Source: Metabacillus flavus (GTDB lineage Bacteria > Bacillota > Bacilli > Bacillales > Bacillaceae). From it: DNA of 64,000 nt. Shown one piece after another: positions 38,900-51,212 of the stretch (positions are counted from its first letter, which is position 1; each line of letters starts with the position of its first letter). Location of the stretch: the NCBI RefSeq assembly GCF_018283675.1, contig NZ_JAGVRK010000001.1, positions 2,728,001 through 2,792,000 on the forward strand, in the 5' to 3' direction. The notes beneath the pieces were generated by a model, which saw only the letters and a list, made by a program, of their open reading frames with translations, did not search any database and was not told the DNA's origin. A program made the position numbers and the translations under genes.

Positions 38900-41486
<2,587 letters not shown>

Positions 41487-42002
41487 TTAGACGATAAACG
41501 TTGCTTTTTCAGGTGTATTGCGTTTGCTGCTCCTTGTAAATGCGGTGGTGCCTGTTCTGGCAACCTCTTTAATTCCATATGGTTTCAGCAAATCGATGAG
41601 TGCTTCAACTTTTCCCGGTTCACCCGTGGCCTGTATGACGAGACTTTCTTTCCCGACATCAATGACCGATGCCCTGAATGGTTCAATAATTCCGTAGATT
41701 TCCAGTCTGCTTGCAGCTGGCGAGTTCACTTTTATTAGGGCCAGCTCTCTTGCCACTACATTCTGGTTGGTCATGTCTGTTACTTTCAGAACATGAATTT
41801 GTTTGTTCAGCTGTTTTGTGAGCTGTTCAACCTGTTTATGATCTTCAACCTCAACCGTAAAGGTGATCCTTGAAACCCCTTCAGTCTCGGTATGGCCAAC
41901 TGTGATACTTTCGATGTTATAAAGGCGTTTAGTAAAAAGTCCGGTAATCCGGTTCAGCACGCCAGGCCGATTCAGCACGGTGATGGTAATAATTCTTTTC
42001 AC
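41487..42002 (-). CDS. ilvN: Acetolactate synthase small (regulatory) subunit
   Basis: The 171-residue regulatory subunit binds valine through its ACT domain ([16 protein letters not shown] at the N terminus) and stimulates IlvB. It starts with GTG, overlapping the ilvB stop by four bases, with GGGGTGA upstream. The B. subtilis gene is called ilvH. Confidence 0.96.
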   Translation of the reverse strand: MKRIITITVLNRPGVLNRITGLFTKRLYNIESITVGHTETEGVSRITFTVEVEDHKQVEQLTKQLNKQIHVLKVTDMTNQNVVARELALIKVNSPAASRLEIYGIIEPFRASVIDVGKESLVIQATGEPGKVEALIDLLKPYGIKEVARTGTTAFTRSSKRNTPEKATFIV

Positions 42003-43720
42003 GGTTTCACCCCTGTCATTTGTTGAATTCCTTTGCCTGGAGCAATCATCGGATAAACATTCTCTTCTTTTTCAACCAGGACATTGATCAACATCGGCTC
42101 TTCTGAATGGAGGGCATCCTTGAGTTCAGCTTCAGCCTCCGCCATATTTGTAATCGTCAGTCCCTTAATTCCGTATGCTTCTGCAAGTTTGTTGAAGTTG
42201 GGCTGCGACACGAATTTCGAATGGGAATAGCGTTCCTCATAGAAAATTTCCTGCCACTGCCTAACCATTCCGAGAGATTCATTGTTTAAGATAATAATTT
42301 TTATCGGAAGCTGAAGTTCGTATATAACGGAAAGCTCCTGCAATGTCATCTGAAATCCGCCGTCTCCGAGAACGGCAACTACTTTTCTGCTCCGATCAGC
42401 GAGCTGTGCCCCGATTGCAGATGGCAGGCCGAATCCCATCGTTCCAAGCCCTCCCGACGTCACCCAGCTGTCGGCTGTTTTGAATGGATAAAACTGCGCT
42501 GCCCACATTTGATGCTGTCCGACATCGGTCGTGACAATTGCGTTCCCCTCGGTGTGCGTATAAACCATTTCCAGCAGTTTTTGAGGCTTGATAACATCCT
42601 TTGATTCCTCATACCAGAGCGGGAATTCTTTTTTGGATTGATCCTGTTTTGCGAGCCATTCCGATGCTTCTGCTTTCTTTCCGTGTTGATGAATGAGTTC
42701 CTTCAGCACCCGTTTCGCGTCTCCTACAACCGGTATATGTACCGGTACATTTTTTCCGACTTCAGCAGGATCAATATCCACATGGGCAACTGTCGCATAC
42801 TTCGCGAAGTCATCCAGATTCCCCGTCAGCCGGTCATCGAACCTTGCCCCGAAATTGATGAGAAGATCGCATTCATAGAGCGCCATATTCGCCGTATAGG
42901 TTCCATGCATTCCCGCCATGCCGAGAAACAGCCTATGGTCAGCCGGGAACCCTCCAAGGCCAAGAAGTGTATGAACGACCGGAATATCCTGCTGTTCGGC
43001 ATAATTTTTTAAATCTTCAGACGCTTTAGCGTGCAAAACACCCGCTCCTGCCAGGATGACCGGTTTCTTCGCCCGGCTGACTGCCTCCACAAGTTTCCTG
43101 ATTTGCAGATGATTCGGTTCTGTAACAGGCTGATAGCCAGGCAATTCGAGCTCTTGGTTGTATTTAAATTCTCCTTCTGATACTGCAATGTCTTTAGGAA
43201 TATCAATCAGTACCGGGCCAGGTCTGCCTGTTGCCGCAATATGAAACGCTTCTTTGATGGCAATCGGCAGTTCATCCACATGTCTGACCTGAACGCTGTG
43301 TTTGGTAATTGGCATTGTTATGCCCAGTACATCCGCTTCCTGAAAAGCATCGGAACCGATAACCGTAGATGCTACCTGCCCTGTAAAAACAACTAGCGGA
43401 AGGGAATCGATCATCGCATCGGCAAGTCCGGTAACGAGATTCGTTGCTCCTGGCCCTGAGGTGGCAATGACAACTCCCGGCTTTCCTGAAATTCTTGCGT
43501 ATCCTTCAGCCGCATGAATGGCACCTTGCTCGTGTCTCGTCAGAATATGGAACAGCCCTGACCCATACAGTTTGTCGTAAAGCGGAAGGACAGCTCCCCC
43601 TGGATATCCGAAAAGCACCTCGACCTTTTCTCTTTTCAGCGCTTCAATCAGCATGCTTCCTCCGGTCATCCTTACCGGGCGTTCGAGCTGTGCCTCATCC
43701 ATCTCTACTTGCAGTTTCAT
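41999..43720 (-). CDS. ilvB: Acetolactate synthase large subunit
   Basis: This ThDP-dependent enzyme makes acetolactate or acetohydroxybutyrate. The 573-residue product has the catalytic Glu region ([17 protein letters not shown]), the FAD-linked middle domain, and the ThDP motif [12 protein letters not shown] ... [12 protein letters not shown]. The ATG follows GAGGAGG. It lies behind a leucine T-box leader. Confidence 0.97.
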   Translation of the reverse strand: MKLQVEMDEAQLERPVRMTGGSMLIEALKREKVEVLFGYPGGAVLPLYDKLYGSGLFHILTRHEQGAIHAAEGYARISGKPGVVIATSGPGATNLVTGLADAMIDSLPLVVFTGQVASTVIGSDAFQEADVLGITMPITKHSVQVRHVDELPIAIKEAFHIAATGRPGPVLIDIPKDIAVSEGEFKYNQELELPGYQPVTEPNHLQIRKLVEAVSRAKKPVILAGAGVLHAKASEDLKNYAEQQDIPVVHTLLGLGGFPADHRLFLGMAGMHGTYTANMALYECDLLINFGARFDDRLTGNLDDFAKYATVAHVDIDPAEVGKNVPVHIPVVGDAKRVLKELIHQHGKKAEASEWLAKQDQSKKEFPLWYEESKDVIKPQKLLEMVYTHTEGNAIVTTDVGQHQMWAAQFYPFKTADSWVTSGGLGTMGFGLPSAIGAQLADRSRKVVAVLGDGGFQMTLQELSVIYELQLPIKIIILNNESLGMVRQWQEIFYEERYSHSKFVSQPNFNKLAEAYGIKGLTITNMAEAEAELKDALHSEEPMLINVLVEKEENVYPMIAPGKGIQQMTGVKP

Positions 43721-43794
43721 TTTTATGCCTCCTCTTCTTTCAAAAAGCGTTTCATTCCTGAATTCTGTGCAGCGGGAACATTGTAAAGCAATAT

Positions 43795-44090
43795 AAAAAC
43801 CTCTCCACCCCTCATAAGACCCGTGTTTATCGGATCAAAGGGGCGAAGAGGTTAGAACTCTGCGCGGTACCACCCTTTTTCATGGCTCTAAGGCCATCTC
43901 AGGAACAATCATGTTCATTTTAATAACGAGTGCTTCGGATGCACCCGGCCCCTCCTACTTATTTCAGAAAGGCACTCCGAGGTGAGTTCATTACCCTTGC
44001 CACCGCCGGCTTCCAGCAACCCGGCTCTCTGTAGATGGCGTATACGGATAACTACTTATCCTCGTCTTTGTTTTGCTTTATGAATTTTTC
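43795..44090 (-). promoter_or_regulatory. T-box leader of ilvB (leucine)
   Basis: The T-box AGGGTGGTACCGCGC is at 43862-43876. The terminator pairs 43799-43812 with 43840-43853 (14 bp, two wobbles) and is followed by a U tract. Stem I has the conserved AGAGAGCCGGGTTGCTGG. The specifier CUC (Leu) is at 43984-43986 in the context TGAA-CUC-ACCTCGGAG. It starts only ~5-25 bases after the ilvE stop, with no clear promoter between. Confidence 0.96.
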
Positions 44091-44094
44091 ATAT

Positions 44095-45000
44095 TCAGCT
44101 TACGTGCAGGTTTTCATCAGGCAGATTTACTTTTTCGCCTTCTTCAATAACTTTTCTTCTAAACTTTTCAAGCAGATAATTGGTGTGTTCTCCAGGGACT
44201 CCGTCTCCAATGACCCTTCCATCCACTTTAACAACAGCAATGACTTCTGCAGCCGTTCCTGTCAGGAACACTTCCTCTGCTGTATAAACATCATGACGGG
44301 TAAACGGCTCTTCCGAAACTTTATAGCCCAGTTCATTCGCGATATCGATAATCGCATTTCGCGTAATTCCTTCTAATGCTCCAATGTATCCCGGCGGGGT
44401 AAGCAACTTGCCGTTTTTGTAAATGAATACATTATCGGCAGATCCTTCAGCAACATAGCCCTGATCGTTCAGCATAAGTGCTTCGCTTACGTTTGCCAGA
44501 TGCGCTTCAATTTTCACGAGAATATTATTTAAGTAGTTCAGTGACTTCACTTTCGGGCTGAGAACATCTGGGCGGTTCCTCCTTGTAGGGACCGTTACGA
44601 TATCGATTCCAGTATCGTAAAGATGCTTCGGGAAAATGGCCAGCGGTTCTACTATGATGACCACATTTGCTGACGGGCATTTATAAGGATCCAGTCCAAG
44701 ATCTCCGACCCCTCTTGAAACGACCAGCCTGATGTAGGCGTCTCTTAATCCATTTTTTTCAACCGTTTTAATGACTAGTTCACTTAATTCTTCCTGATTG
44801 TAGGGCATATTGAGTAAAATTGATTTTCCAGACTCATATAGCCGGTCCATATGTTCCTTCATTCGGAAGATGTTCCCGTTGTATACCCTGATTCCTTCAA
44901 AAATGCCGTCTCCGTACAAGAACCCGTGATCATATACAGAAATCTTGGCATCTTCCTTCCGTACAAATTCACCGTTCAAGAAGATCCATTGATCACTCAT
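44095..45000 (-). CDS. ilvE: Branched-chain amino acid aminotransferase
   Basis: IlvE exchanges the amino group between glutamate and the branched-chain ketoacids. This 301-residue fold-type IV PLP enzyme has the PLP Lys in VKSLNYLNNI, YVAEGSADNVF, and TGTAAEVIAV. The ATG follows AAAGGTGTGA. In B. subtilis this gene is not in the ilv-leu operon; here it stands just upstream of the T-box leader, probably as first gene of one transcript. Confidence 0.95.
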   Translation of the reverse strand: MSDQWIFLNGEFVRKEDAKISVYDHGFLYGDGIFEGIRVYNGNIFRMKEHMDRLYESGKSILLNMPYNQEELSELVIKTVEKNGLRDAYIRLVVSRGVGDLGLDPYKCPSANVVIIVEPLAIFPKHLYDTGIDIVTVPTRRNRPDVLSPKVKSLNYLNNILVKIEAHLANVSEALMLNDQGYVAEGSADNVFIYKNGKLLTPPGYIGALEGITRNAIIDIANELGYKVSEEPFTRHDVYTAEEVFLTGTAAEVIAVVKVDGRVIGDGVPGEHTNYLLEKFRRKVIEEGEKVNLPDENLHVS

Positions 45001-45136
45001 GCCTGGTCACACCTTTCCTTTAATGATAAGACGCTTTAAACAAATACATAATTAGTTGTAAAAAAAGATCCTATAACTATTGTTATATGGATGATTTTAA
45101 GTTGTAACATTGCCGTGTAATGAATGTTTGAACCTA

Positions 45137-45165
45137 TCTTACGCCCGTTCCAGACTAGAGTCAAC
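45137..45165 (-). promoter_or_regulatory. Promoter of ilvE
   Basis: On the minus strand TTGACT (45160-45165) and TAAGAT (45137-45142) are 17 bases apart. The leader to ilvE is about 130 bases. Confidence 0.75.
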
Positions 45166-45178
45166 ACCCTTTTTCCGA

Positions 45179-45193
45179 ATTGACTGATAATTT
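45179..45193. promoter_or_regulatory. Candidate CodY box above the ilvE promoter
   Basis: AATTGACTGATAATT matches the CodY consensus AATTTTCWGAAAATT at 12 of 15 positions. It lies 13 bases above the -35 box. CodY control of ilv-leu is established in B. subtilis. Confidence 0.5.
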
Positions 45194-45211
45194 AGATTAA
45201 TTAAACTACTT

Positions 45212-45225
45212 GTATACGCTTACAT
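45212..45225. promoter_or_regulatory. Candidate cre (CcpA) site above the ilvE promoter
   Basis: TGTATACGCTTACA matches the cre consensus TGWAANCGNTNWCA at all but one position. It is centred about 88 bases above the expected start, close to the activating cre position known for B. subtilis ilvB. Confidence 0.55.
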
Positions 45226-45358
45226 CCGCGCCATTATAGGAAAAGCTTTTTTGCAATTTTTATGTACTTTTTTCTGACAGGGTTTTTTGACAGGATTTTT
45301 ATTGAGGGGGAAGGATCGGCAGGGGGAAGAGAAGTTAATACTTTTGCAGCAAAATAAA

Positions 45359-45393
45359 AATTCCACTGAACAAATTTGTTCAGTGGGATTTTT
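45359..45393. terminator. Bidirectional terminator-like palindrome
   Basis: CCACTGAACAAATTTGTTCAGTGG is a long perfect palindrome, with ATTTTTATT beyond both ends. It lies upstream of ilvE on the minus strand and beside a tRNA-like relic. Confidence 0.7.
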
Positions 45394-45395
45394 AT

Positions 45396-45465
45396 TCGTA
45401 CTTTGGATTCGCACTCTCAACCTGCGCCCTATAATTATATAGCTGAGCTACAGGCGGAGCTGTCA
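45396..45465 (-). pseudogene. Possible degenerate tRNA relic
   Basis: The minus strand reads CCGCCTGTAGCTCAGCTATA and later GAGAGTGCGAATCCA, resembling a tRNA D-stem (GTAGCTCAGC) and T-arm (GTTCGAATCC with changes). The matching GAGC of the D-stem and a normal anticodon stem are absent, and the span is about 10 bases too short, so it would not be functional. Confidence 0.3.
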
Positions 45466-45554
45466 CTTTTCAGCCAGAAATCTTTTGGGTTCACAATATA
45501 TATCAAAGTCGCAATATGTAACGTACTTTTTTAGTATGCTCTGTTAAACTTAGC

Positions 45555-45684
45555 TGTTGATTTCCGCTGCAGGCGTTCGCTTTCCGCGGGGCGGGCGGTG
45601 AGCCTCCTCTTCGCTTCGCGACTGCGGGGTCTCACCTGTCCCGCTGCTCCCGCAGGAGTCTCTCGCCTTCCGCTCCAATCAACA
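45555..45684 (+). repeat. Dispersed palindromic repeat, copy 2 (130 bp)
   Basis: Bounded by TGTTGATT and AATCAACA. The core includes TTTCCGCGGGGCGGGCGGTG, GGGGTCTCACCTGTCCCGCT and GCTCCCGCAGGAGTC. It is the most complete copy and is preceded by GCTCTGTTAAACTTAGC, a flank it shares with copies 3 and 4. Confidence 0.92.
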
Positions 45685-45878
45685 GGTGTTAAAAATTATC
45701 ATCGTGCTTGAACTTGATCTTTTTAAAAGAAAAACATAATTAAAAATCATTAAGCGCTTATAAAATTATCAGTGTTTACGTCAATTAGGGCCATCAGTGA
45801 GCTTCATATCCTCTGGCTTTCTGAGATTCAGGAAAATTATTTGCATTTTTCCACAGAGAATTTCAGGCATAAAAAAAA

Positions 45879-45918
45879 GAGATACTGCCACAGTAATTTA
45901 ATCTGCGTTAGTATCCCT
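45879..45918 (-). terminator. Terminator of the tRNA-Arg transcript
   Basis: GGGATACT pairs with AGTATCTC across a ~23-base loop, followed by eight T on the minus strand, about 40 bases after the tRNA. Confidence 0.6.
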
Positions 45919-45958
45919 TTTCTGCTGCAAGCACAGTTTTGACTGTGTTGACTTTGGA

Positions 45959-46032
<74 letters not shown>

Positions 46033-46138
46033 ATGTAGGATTTGTTTGTTGTTTTTTTGTTTTTGTATCAGCGACAAGATTTATTATATTTTCTTTCGAT
46101 AATAAAGTCAATAACTTTTCTAAACTTTTTTATGGAAA

Positions 46139-46158
46139 AGGAGGAATTAATTCCTCCT
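46139..46158. terminator. Terminator-like palindrome after ysnB
   Basis: AGGAGGAATTAATTCCTCCT is a perfect 20-base palindrome with T-rich flanks on both strands, 9 bases after the ysnB stop. Confidence 0.6.
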
Positions 46159-46166
46159 CTTATATT

Positions 46167-46679
46167 TTATGCAAAGGTATAGGTTTTTTCCAGTTCTTTT
46201 ATAGGATTTCCTGAAAAATCATAAAACAGAACATCGGCCTGCTTGCCATCCAAGGTGATTATAGCATAAGACCTTTCAGGACGCACTCTTGGGAGACGAA
46301 CGCTGCCCGGATTAATGAACAGAATATTGCCGTTCATTTCGGAGCCTGCGATATGCGTGTGTCCGAAGCAGACAATCGAGGCTCCTGCTTCCTGCGCCTT
46401 ATATTTTAAATTATTCAGTGTGGATTTTACCGAATGCAAATGGCCATGAGCAATAAGAAAACGGTAAGGTCCTGCTTCCTTCACTAATTCATCCGGAAGC
46501 CTCCCATCAAAATCACAGTTTCCCCCGACGATCCACATAGAGCGGATGCCAGGATCGTCAGCCTGAAGTTCAGAGTCTCCGCAATGAATAACAGCAGCTA
46601 CTTCATCCTTATGACGTGCTGTTATCTCTTCCAATTCATCTGTAAATCCATGGCTGTCGCTCATAATGAGAACGTTCAT
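46167..46679 (-). CDS. ysnB: Metallophosphoesterase YsnB (YfcE/MJ0936 type)
   Basis: The 170-residue product has the binuclear metallophosphatase motifs: MSDSHG (metal site 1), HCGDSEL, GGNCDFD, HGHLHSVKS and GHTHIAG. The ATG at 46679 follows GGGGGGATTG; a longer upstream reading has no support. It ends the gerM-rph-rdgB-ysnB block. Substrate is unknown; close relatives hydrolyse phosphodiesters in vitro. Confidence 0.93.
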   Translation of the reverse strand: MNVLIMSDSHGFTDELEEITARHKDEVAAVIHCGDSELQADDPGIRSMWIVGGNCDFDGRLPDELVKEAGPYRFLIAHGHLHSVKSTLNNLKYKAQEAGASIVCFGHTHIAGSEMNGNILFINPGSVRLPRVRPERSYAIITLDGKQADVLFYDFSGNPIKELEKTYTFA

Positions 46680-46692
46680 TGCAATCCCCCCG

Positions 46693-47286
46693 TTAAAAAT
46701 ACTCTCCAATCAGCTTCTCTAATTTTTTCAGCGCAACGGCACGGTGGCTGATTTTATTTTTTTCCCCGGGCGGAAGCTGAGCCATTGTGGCCCCTTTATC
46801 CTTAACAAGGAAAATAGGATCATAGCCGAACCCATTGAGTCCTGCAGGCTCCTCAGTGATGTATCCTTCCACAGAGCCTTCGACCGTTTTTGTTTCTTTC
46901 CCGGGTGCAGCAATAGCCAGCGCACATCTGAACCTCGCTGTCCTCTGGTCCTTTTCAACACCCTTCATGCTATCAAGAACCTTTTCAATATTGGCCGTAT
47001 CATCTTTTCCTTCTCCGGCATAACGGGCAGAGTAAATACCCGGCTCTCCTCCAAGAGAGTCCACGGATAGTCCTGAATCGTCTGCGATAACAGGTTTTCC
47101 TGTCAGCTTGGAGATGGTTTCTGCTTTTAATATCGCATTTTCTTCGAATGAATGGCCTGTTTCTTCCACTTCCGGAAGATCCGGCAGTTCGTTCAAGGAA
47201 GCAACCTGCAGTCCCTTTGGTTCAAACAGCGTTTTAAATTCTGCTGCTTTCCCTTCATTTCGAGTCGCAATAATGATTTGGCTCAT
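46693..47286 (-). CDS. rdgB: XTP/dITP pyrophosphatase (RdgB/HAM1; YsnA)
   Basis: This 197-residue enzyme removes deaminated purine nucleotides (ITP, dITP, XTP) from the pool. Motifs are ATRNEGKAAEF, TGHSFEENA, ADDSGLSVDSLGG and FGYDPIFLV, with HRAVALKKL near the C terminus. The ATG at 47286 has GAGGG upstream; earlier in-frame codons are not supported. It starts 5 bases after the rph stop. Confidence 0.95.
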   Translation of the reverse strand: MSQIIIATRNEGKAAEFKTLFEPKGLQVASLNELPDLPEVEETGHSFEENAILKAETISKLTGKPVIADDSGLSVDSLGGEPGIYSARYAGEGKDDTANIEKVLDSMKGVEKDQRTARFRCALAIAAPGKETKTVEGSVEGYITEEPAGLNGFGYDPIFLVKDKGATMAQLPPGEKNKISHRAVALKKLEKLIGEYF

Positions 47287-47290
47287 TTGT

Positions 47291-48049
47291 TCATCCCTCT
47301 TTCTCAAGATTTTTGACAATATGAGATCCCCAATCACCGAGAACTGACTTTTGATGTTCAATTAATGTATGTATACCCTCTTCTGCAAGATCTAATAATT
47401 GATTCAGCTGGTTTCTGGAAAAAGTTGCTTCTTCACCTGTCCCCTGAAGCTCAACCAGTTCATTTTTAGAAGTCATGATAACGTTCATGTCCACTTCAGC
47501 AGAAGAATCCTCGATATAATTCAAATCAAGTATCTCACCCAGCTCTGAGTCAATACCTACAGAGGTTGCGGCGAGAAAATCAGTAATCGGCAATTCCGCC
47601 AGAACGTTTTTATCCACAAGTTTGCCCAGCGCAATCGTCATTGCCGTAAATGCACCAGTAATAGAGGCCGTTCTCGTTCCGCCATCCGCTTGAATAACAT
47701 CACAGTCAATCCAGATCGTCCGCTCTCCAAGCTTGTTCAAGTCAACTACTGCTCTTAAAGCCCGTCCAATTAAACGCTGAATTTCCATCGTTCTTCCTGA
47801 TATTTTCCCTTTTGAAGATTCTCTGATCGTTCTTTGCTCAGTAGCTCTTGGAAGCATAGAATACTCAGCGGTAATCCAGCCCTTGCCTTGCCCCCTCATA
47901 AAAGGAGGAACTCTGTCTTCAATACTTGCATTGCAAATCACCTTTGTATTTCCTACCGTAATCAGCACAGATCCTTCAGGATGTGTGATAAACTCCGTAA
48001 CCATTTCAACCGGTCTAAGCTGATTTCTGCTTCTTCCATCGTTTCTCAT
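47291..48049 (-). CDS. rph: Ribonuclease PH
   Basis: RNase PH is a phosphorolytic exoribonuclease that trims tRNA 3' ends. The 252-residue product has [13 protein letters not shown] at the start, [31 protein letters not shown] (phosphate-binding) and the C-terminal [16 protein letters not shown]. The ATG at 48049 follows GGAGGT. Confidence 0.96.
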   Translation of the reverse strand: MRNDGRSRNQLRPVEMVTEFITHPEGSVLITVGNTKVICNASIEDRVPPFMRGQGKGWITAEYSMLPRATEQRTIRESSKGKISGRTMEIQRLIGRALRAVVDLNKLGERTIWIDCDVIQADGGTRTASITGAFTAMTIALGKLVDKNVLAELPITDFLAATSVGIDSELGEILDLNYIEDSSAEVDMNVIMTSKNELVELQGTGEEATFSRNQLNQLLDLAEEGIHTLIEHQKSVLGDWGSHIVKNLEKEG

Positions 48050-48100
48050 CGACCAAACCTCCGTCAAATTAACGGGCCAAACGTCCGCCCCTCAATAAAT

Positions 48101-48131
48101 AAGAGGCAGCTCCATAACAAGCATGCCTCTT
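48101..48131 (-). terminator. Weak hairpin between gerM and rph
   Basis: AAGAGGCA pairs with TGCCTCTT (8 bp, 15-base loop). The following minus-strand T tract is interrupted, so it may attenuate rather than stop transcription. Confidence 0.5.
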
Positions 48132-48165
48132 TGCTTTCCTTTTATAGTATATCAAAAATCGGAGT

Positions 48166-49242
48166 TTAAAAACTACCAGTGTTCACATTTGCCGGACGGG
48201 CAACAGGTTTCGCCAGTTTTTGCCCTTTTTCATTTTGAAGGTCGGCCTTTCCGTCAACTGTCAGGGCAACGGTCTCCACACCCTGCTGCTCCGTTAAAGT
48301 CAGCACAAGTGAATTGAGCACTTTCTCAGAAATGACTTTTTTCTTTTCGTCATAGCTGCCATAAATGGACTTGTTAAAGTCGAGCGTCACTTTTCCATTT
48401 TCGTATTTTGGCGCCGAATTAAGCTTCACATGGCCCTGGAACTCATCTAGAAGCCCGCTTGAACTGGATGGACCTTTTAACAGCTCTCCAACTGCTGCGG
48501 CAATCGGATCCTTCTCTTTATTATCTACCCGTCTAGTGACTGGAACATAGTATGTTCCATTATCATTTTGTCCAAGGAAATAGACGGTCACAGGATGGGT
48601 ATTTGTAATATCTGTCACATCAGAGGTATCCAGGTTTATTCCGTCAGCTCTTCCCATATCTTCGGAAATCGGGGTTCCGTTGACGGGCATTTCATTGAGC
48701 GGATGGCCATTCACCCAAATTTTCACTTTTTTCACCGATTCAAATTGGGTCAGCGTCCATGTGACGGACTGAAGGATTTTCCGCTCATCCTCCCGCTTAT
48801 AGTTGGCGAATTCCTTAGAAAAATCTGCAGTTGCCGTTCCATCTTTAATGGTAACGCCGAGCACTTCCGTATCTGCCGGCAGCACAGCACGGAACCCATC
48901 AGGAAGCATATTGCTAACCGGCCCGCCATCCACAAGGTATGTCAGGACTTGTTTTGCTGCCCCTTCTTGTTTAGGGAGAGGCAGTGCCTGGGAAACGACC
49001 ATGCCATTTTTATCAATTAAGTAGATATCCCTCGATACAGTCTGAGCCTTTTGCTCCCCCGCTTTTTCCGTATTTGCCGGCTTTTCCTGCGCATTTTTTC
49101 CATCTGTATACGTGACATCCTGCGGCGGATCCACTTCTTTAACCGCTTGCTCTCCACCGCCGAATAAGCCGCATCCTGATAATACAATGGAAGTGACAGC
49201 GATAGATGAAACAGCAATTGTTAACTTTTTGCTTATAGGCAT
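48166..49242 (-). CDS. gerM: Spore germination lipoprotein GerM
   Basis: GerM is needed for normal engulfment and germination. The 358-residue product is a lipoprotein (lipobox LSGC at Cys24). Two GerMN domains follow (about 85-195, with LTYLVDGGP, and ~230-345, with AAVGELLKGPSSSSGL and VTLDFNKS). The ATG follows AGGAGGG. The order gerM-rph-rdgB-ysnB is that of B. subtilis. Confidence 0.94.
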   Translation of the reverse strand: MPISKKLTIAVSSIAVTSIVLSGCGLFGGGEQAVKEVDPPQDVTYTDGKNAQEKPANTEKAGEQKAQTVSRDIYLIDKNGMVVSQALPLPKQEGAAKQVLTYLVDGGPVSNMLPDGFRAVLPADTEVLGVTIKDGTATADFSKEFANYKREDERKILQSVTWTLTQFESVKKVKIWVNGHPLNEMPVNGTPISEDMGRADGINLDTSDVTDITNTHPVTVYFLGQNDNGTYYVPVTRRVDNKEKDPIAAAVGELLKGPSSSSGLLDEFQGHVKLNSAPKYENGKVTLDFNKSIYGSYDEKKKVISEKVLNSLVLTLTEQQGVETVALTVDGKADLQNEKGQKLAKPVARPANVNTGSF

Positions 49243-49272
49243 GATAATCCCTCCTGAGGCAGTTTGTACTAC

Positions 49273-49303
49273 TATGTATACGAGCCTGCGATAGATTTAT
49301 ACC
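49273..49303 (-). promoter_or_regulatory. Candidate sigma-E promoter of gerM
   Basis: On the minus strand GGTATAAAT (49295-49303) and TATACATA (49273-49280) are 14 bases apart, near the sigma-E pattern KMATATT-N14-CATACAMT with a few mismatches. B. subtilis gerM is made in the mother cell. Confidence 0.35.
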
Positions 49304-49473
49304 GCCCTGTCAGAAGATTTTGTCCAGAACAAAATCCCAGGAGTAATGAAGTTCTGCTAACTGCGTGTCGTCCTGTCTCAATACAGAACTGCGGCGCAGG
49401 AAAAAGGAACTTATGTTCCCAAGGGGCTAGGAGCTGGACGATGATCAGTCATACATATCCACAACTAAACACA

Positions 49474-49504
49474 AAAAAGATCCCATTCAAAACGGGATCT
49501 TTTT
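49474..49504 (-). terminator. Terminator of racE
   Basis: AAAAAGATCCC and GGGATCTTTTT form an 11-bp stem with a 9-base loop and end in T on the minus strand; it overlaps the last base of the racE stop codon. Confidence 0.8.
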
Positions 49505-50319
49505 CAGGATTGCAGCGCCTCTTCCAAATTGATGGAATGTACGCTTTCGATTGACTCTCCGAACCAATTAGATGCGAAGGATTGGAAAAGGTCTCGCGGA
49601 CCTGTTGTGAAAAATTGATGATGTTTTTTGCCGTCTGTTTCATTTAGAGCCTGATGATAGGAAAGAATGGTACTTACTTCCCGAGCTGTTTCATCGCCTG
49701 ACGATATCACCTTTACCGCTGGTCCCATAAAATCTTCAATCAGCGGTCTGAGAATCGGATAGTGGGTACATCCAAGGATCAGCGAATCAAGCGATTGATT
49801 TTTTAGCGGCAGAAGAGATTGTTTGACGATTTCTTTCGCAAGCTCTCCTTCAAACTTTCCGCTTTCTACAAGAGGCACAAATTCCGGGCAAGCAAGACTT
49901 TCAACCGTTACCGTCTCTTTCAATGCTTTAAGCGCCTCTTCATACGCACCGCTTTGAATGGTATTCACTGTGCCGATGACTCCGATATGCTGGTTCTTTT
50001 TAAGCTTGATCGCCGTTCTGGCGCCCGGCTGAATAACCCCTATTACAGGGATATCCACCTTGCTCTTAATATCTTCCAGAGCAATCGCCGTCGCTGTATT
50101 ACACGCAATAACCAGCATTTTAATATGATGGGCAGACAAAAGATAATTCGTCATTTCCCATGTGTACTGCAATACTTGAGATTCAGGACGCGGGCCGTAC
50201 GGGCAGCGCTGGCTGTCGCCTAAATAAATCAATTCCTCTTTAGGCAGCTGTCTCATCATTTCCTTTGCTACTGTCAGACCGCCTATTCCTGAATCGATGA
50301 CTCCTATCGGTCTATTCAA
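49504..50319 (-). CDS. racE: Glutamate racemase
   Basis: RacE supplies D-glutamate for peptidoglycan. The 271-residue product has [26 protein letters not shown], and the two catalytic cysteines in ACNTATA and LGCTHYP. It starts with TTG after AATGAGGCGA, 9 bases after ysmB. Synteny with gerE-ysmB-racE supports the racE type. Confidence 0.96.
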   Translation of the reverse strand: MNRPIGVIDSGIGGLTVAKEMMRQLPKEELIYLGDSQRCPYGPRPESQVLQYTWEMTNYLLSAHHIKMLVIACNTATAIALEDIKSKVDIPVIGVIQPGARTAIKLKKNQHIGVIGTVNTIQSGAYEEALKALKETVTVESLACPEFVPLVESGKFEGELAKEIVKQSLLPLKNQSLDSLILGCTHYPILRPLIEDFMGPAVKVISSGDETAREVSTILSYHQALNETDGKKHHQFFTTGPRDLFQSFASNWFGESIESVHSINLEEALQS

Positions 50320-50328
50320 AAAATCGCC

Positions 50329-50775
50329 TCATTCTTCATTCATTTCCTGTTGCAGTTTATTCAGCAGAAGCTCAAAAGTGAGCCTTTCCGATGGATTAAA
50401 ATGAATCAGAAGCTGATCAAGATATTTCTGCCTTTTCTCAATCACCGCTTCGATAATCCGTTCCCCTTCTGTAAGCAAATGAACTCTGACTACCCGTCTG
50501 TCTTTTACGTCTCTTATACGGACGACAAGATTTGTTTTCTCCATTCTGTCAACCAGATCTGTCGTTGTGCTGCAGGCTAAGTACATCCTGCCGGCAAGAT
50601 CCCCAACTGTCATGTCCCCATGATCGAGAAGCCACTGAAGTGCTACAAACTGCGGTGGAGTTATTTTATATTGATTCAGTATTTCTCTGCCTTTTTGTTT
50701 AATATTCCCTGAAATCCGCCTGAGCGCCTTTTCAATATCCGCTACATGGCCTTTTTCAGATAGTTTATCGTTCAT
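50329..50775 (-). CDS. ysmB: MarR-family regulator YsmB
   Basis: The 148-residue winged-helix protein has the MarR core: FVALQWLLDHGDMTVGDLA, the recognition helix region CSTTTDLVDRMEKTNLV and the wing RDVKDRRVVRVHLTEGE. The ATG at 50775 is preferred over the GTG one codon earlier on spacing from AGCGGGG. Effector and targets are unknown. It lies between gerE and racE as in B. subtilis. Confidence 0.88.
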   Translation of the reverse strand: MNDKLSEKGHVADIEKALRRISGNIKQKGREILNQYKITPPQFVALQWLLDHGDMTVGDLAGRMYLACSTTTDLVDRMEKTNLVVRIRDVKDRRVVRVHLLTEGERIIEAVIEKRQKYLDQLLIHFNPSERLTFELLLNKLQQEMNEE

Positions 50776-50884
50776 CACGCCATACCCCGCTCATTTGCAT
50801 TAGAAACGATTCATCAGCCGTTTCCCTCTGTTATTTTCCTCGTTTTTCTTTAAAAATGCAAGTCCCGCTTAAAGACAGACATGA

Positions 50885-50920
50885 AAAAACCGGCGGTCCT
50901 ATGTATAGGCCGGCCGGCAG
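50885..50920 (-). terminator. Terminator of gerE
   Basis: A GC-rich stem (CCGGC...TAGG paired with CCTA...GCCGG, minor mismatches) with loop TGTA precedes six T on the minus strand. Confidence 0.85.
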
Positions 50921-50924
50921 TTAA

Positions 50925-51149
50925 TCAGAGCTCTAGTTCACCCATCCGAAGGAGCTCAACAACCGCTTGTGAACGCCCCTTGACTCCAAGCTTTTGCATC
51001 GCATTCGAGATATGGTTTCGAACTGTTTTTTCGCTGATAAAGAGCTCTCCTGCTATTTCTTTTGTGGTTTTATCCTGGACCAATAATTCGAAAACTTCTC
51101 TTTCTCTTTTCGTGAGTAATGGCTTAGATTGATACTCTTTGTCCTTCAA
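50925..51149 (-). CDS. gerE: GerE, late mother-cell transcription regulator
   Basis: GerE is a LuxR-type DNA-binding protein that controls spore coat genes with sigma-K. The 74-residue product is almost wholly the LuxR helix-turn-helix ([31 protein letters not shown]) and is nearly identical in pattern to the B. subtilis protein. It starts with TTG after AAGGAGGG. A sigma-K-type promoter lies upstream. Confidence 0.97.
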   Translation of the reverse strand: MKDKEYQSKPLLTKREREVFELLVQDKTTKEIAGELFISEKTVRNHISNAMQKLGVKGRSQAVVELLRMGELEL

Positions 51150-51212
51150 TTATTGTAACCCTCCTTGCTAGGTGAGAGCTGCGCTTGCACGTGGGTATCC
51201 GATTAGTCACCA

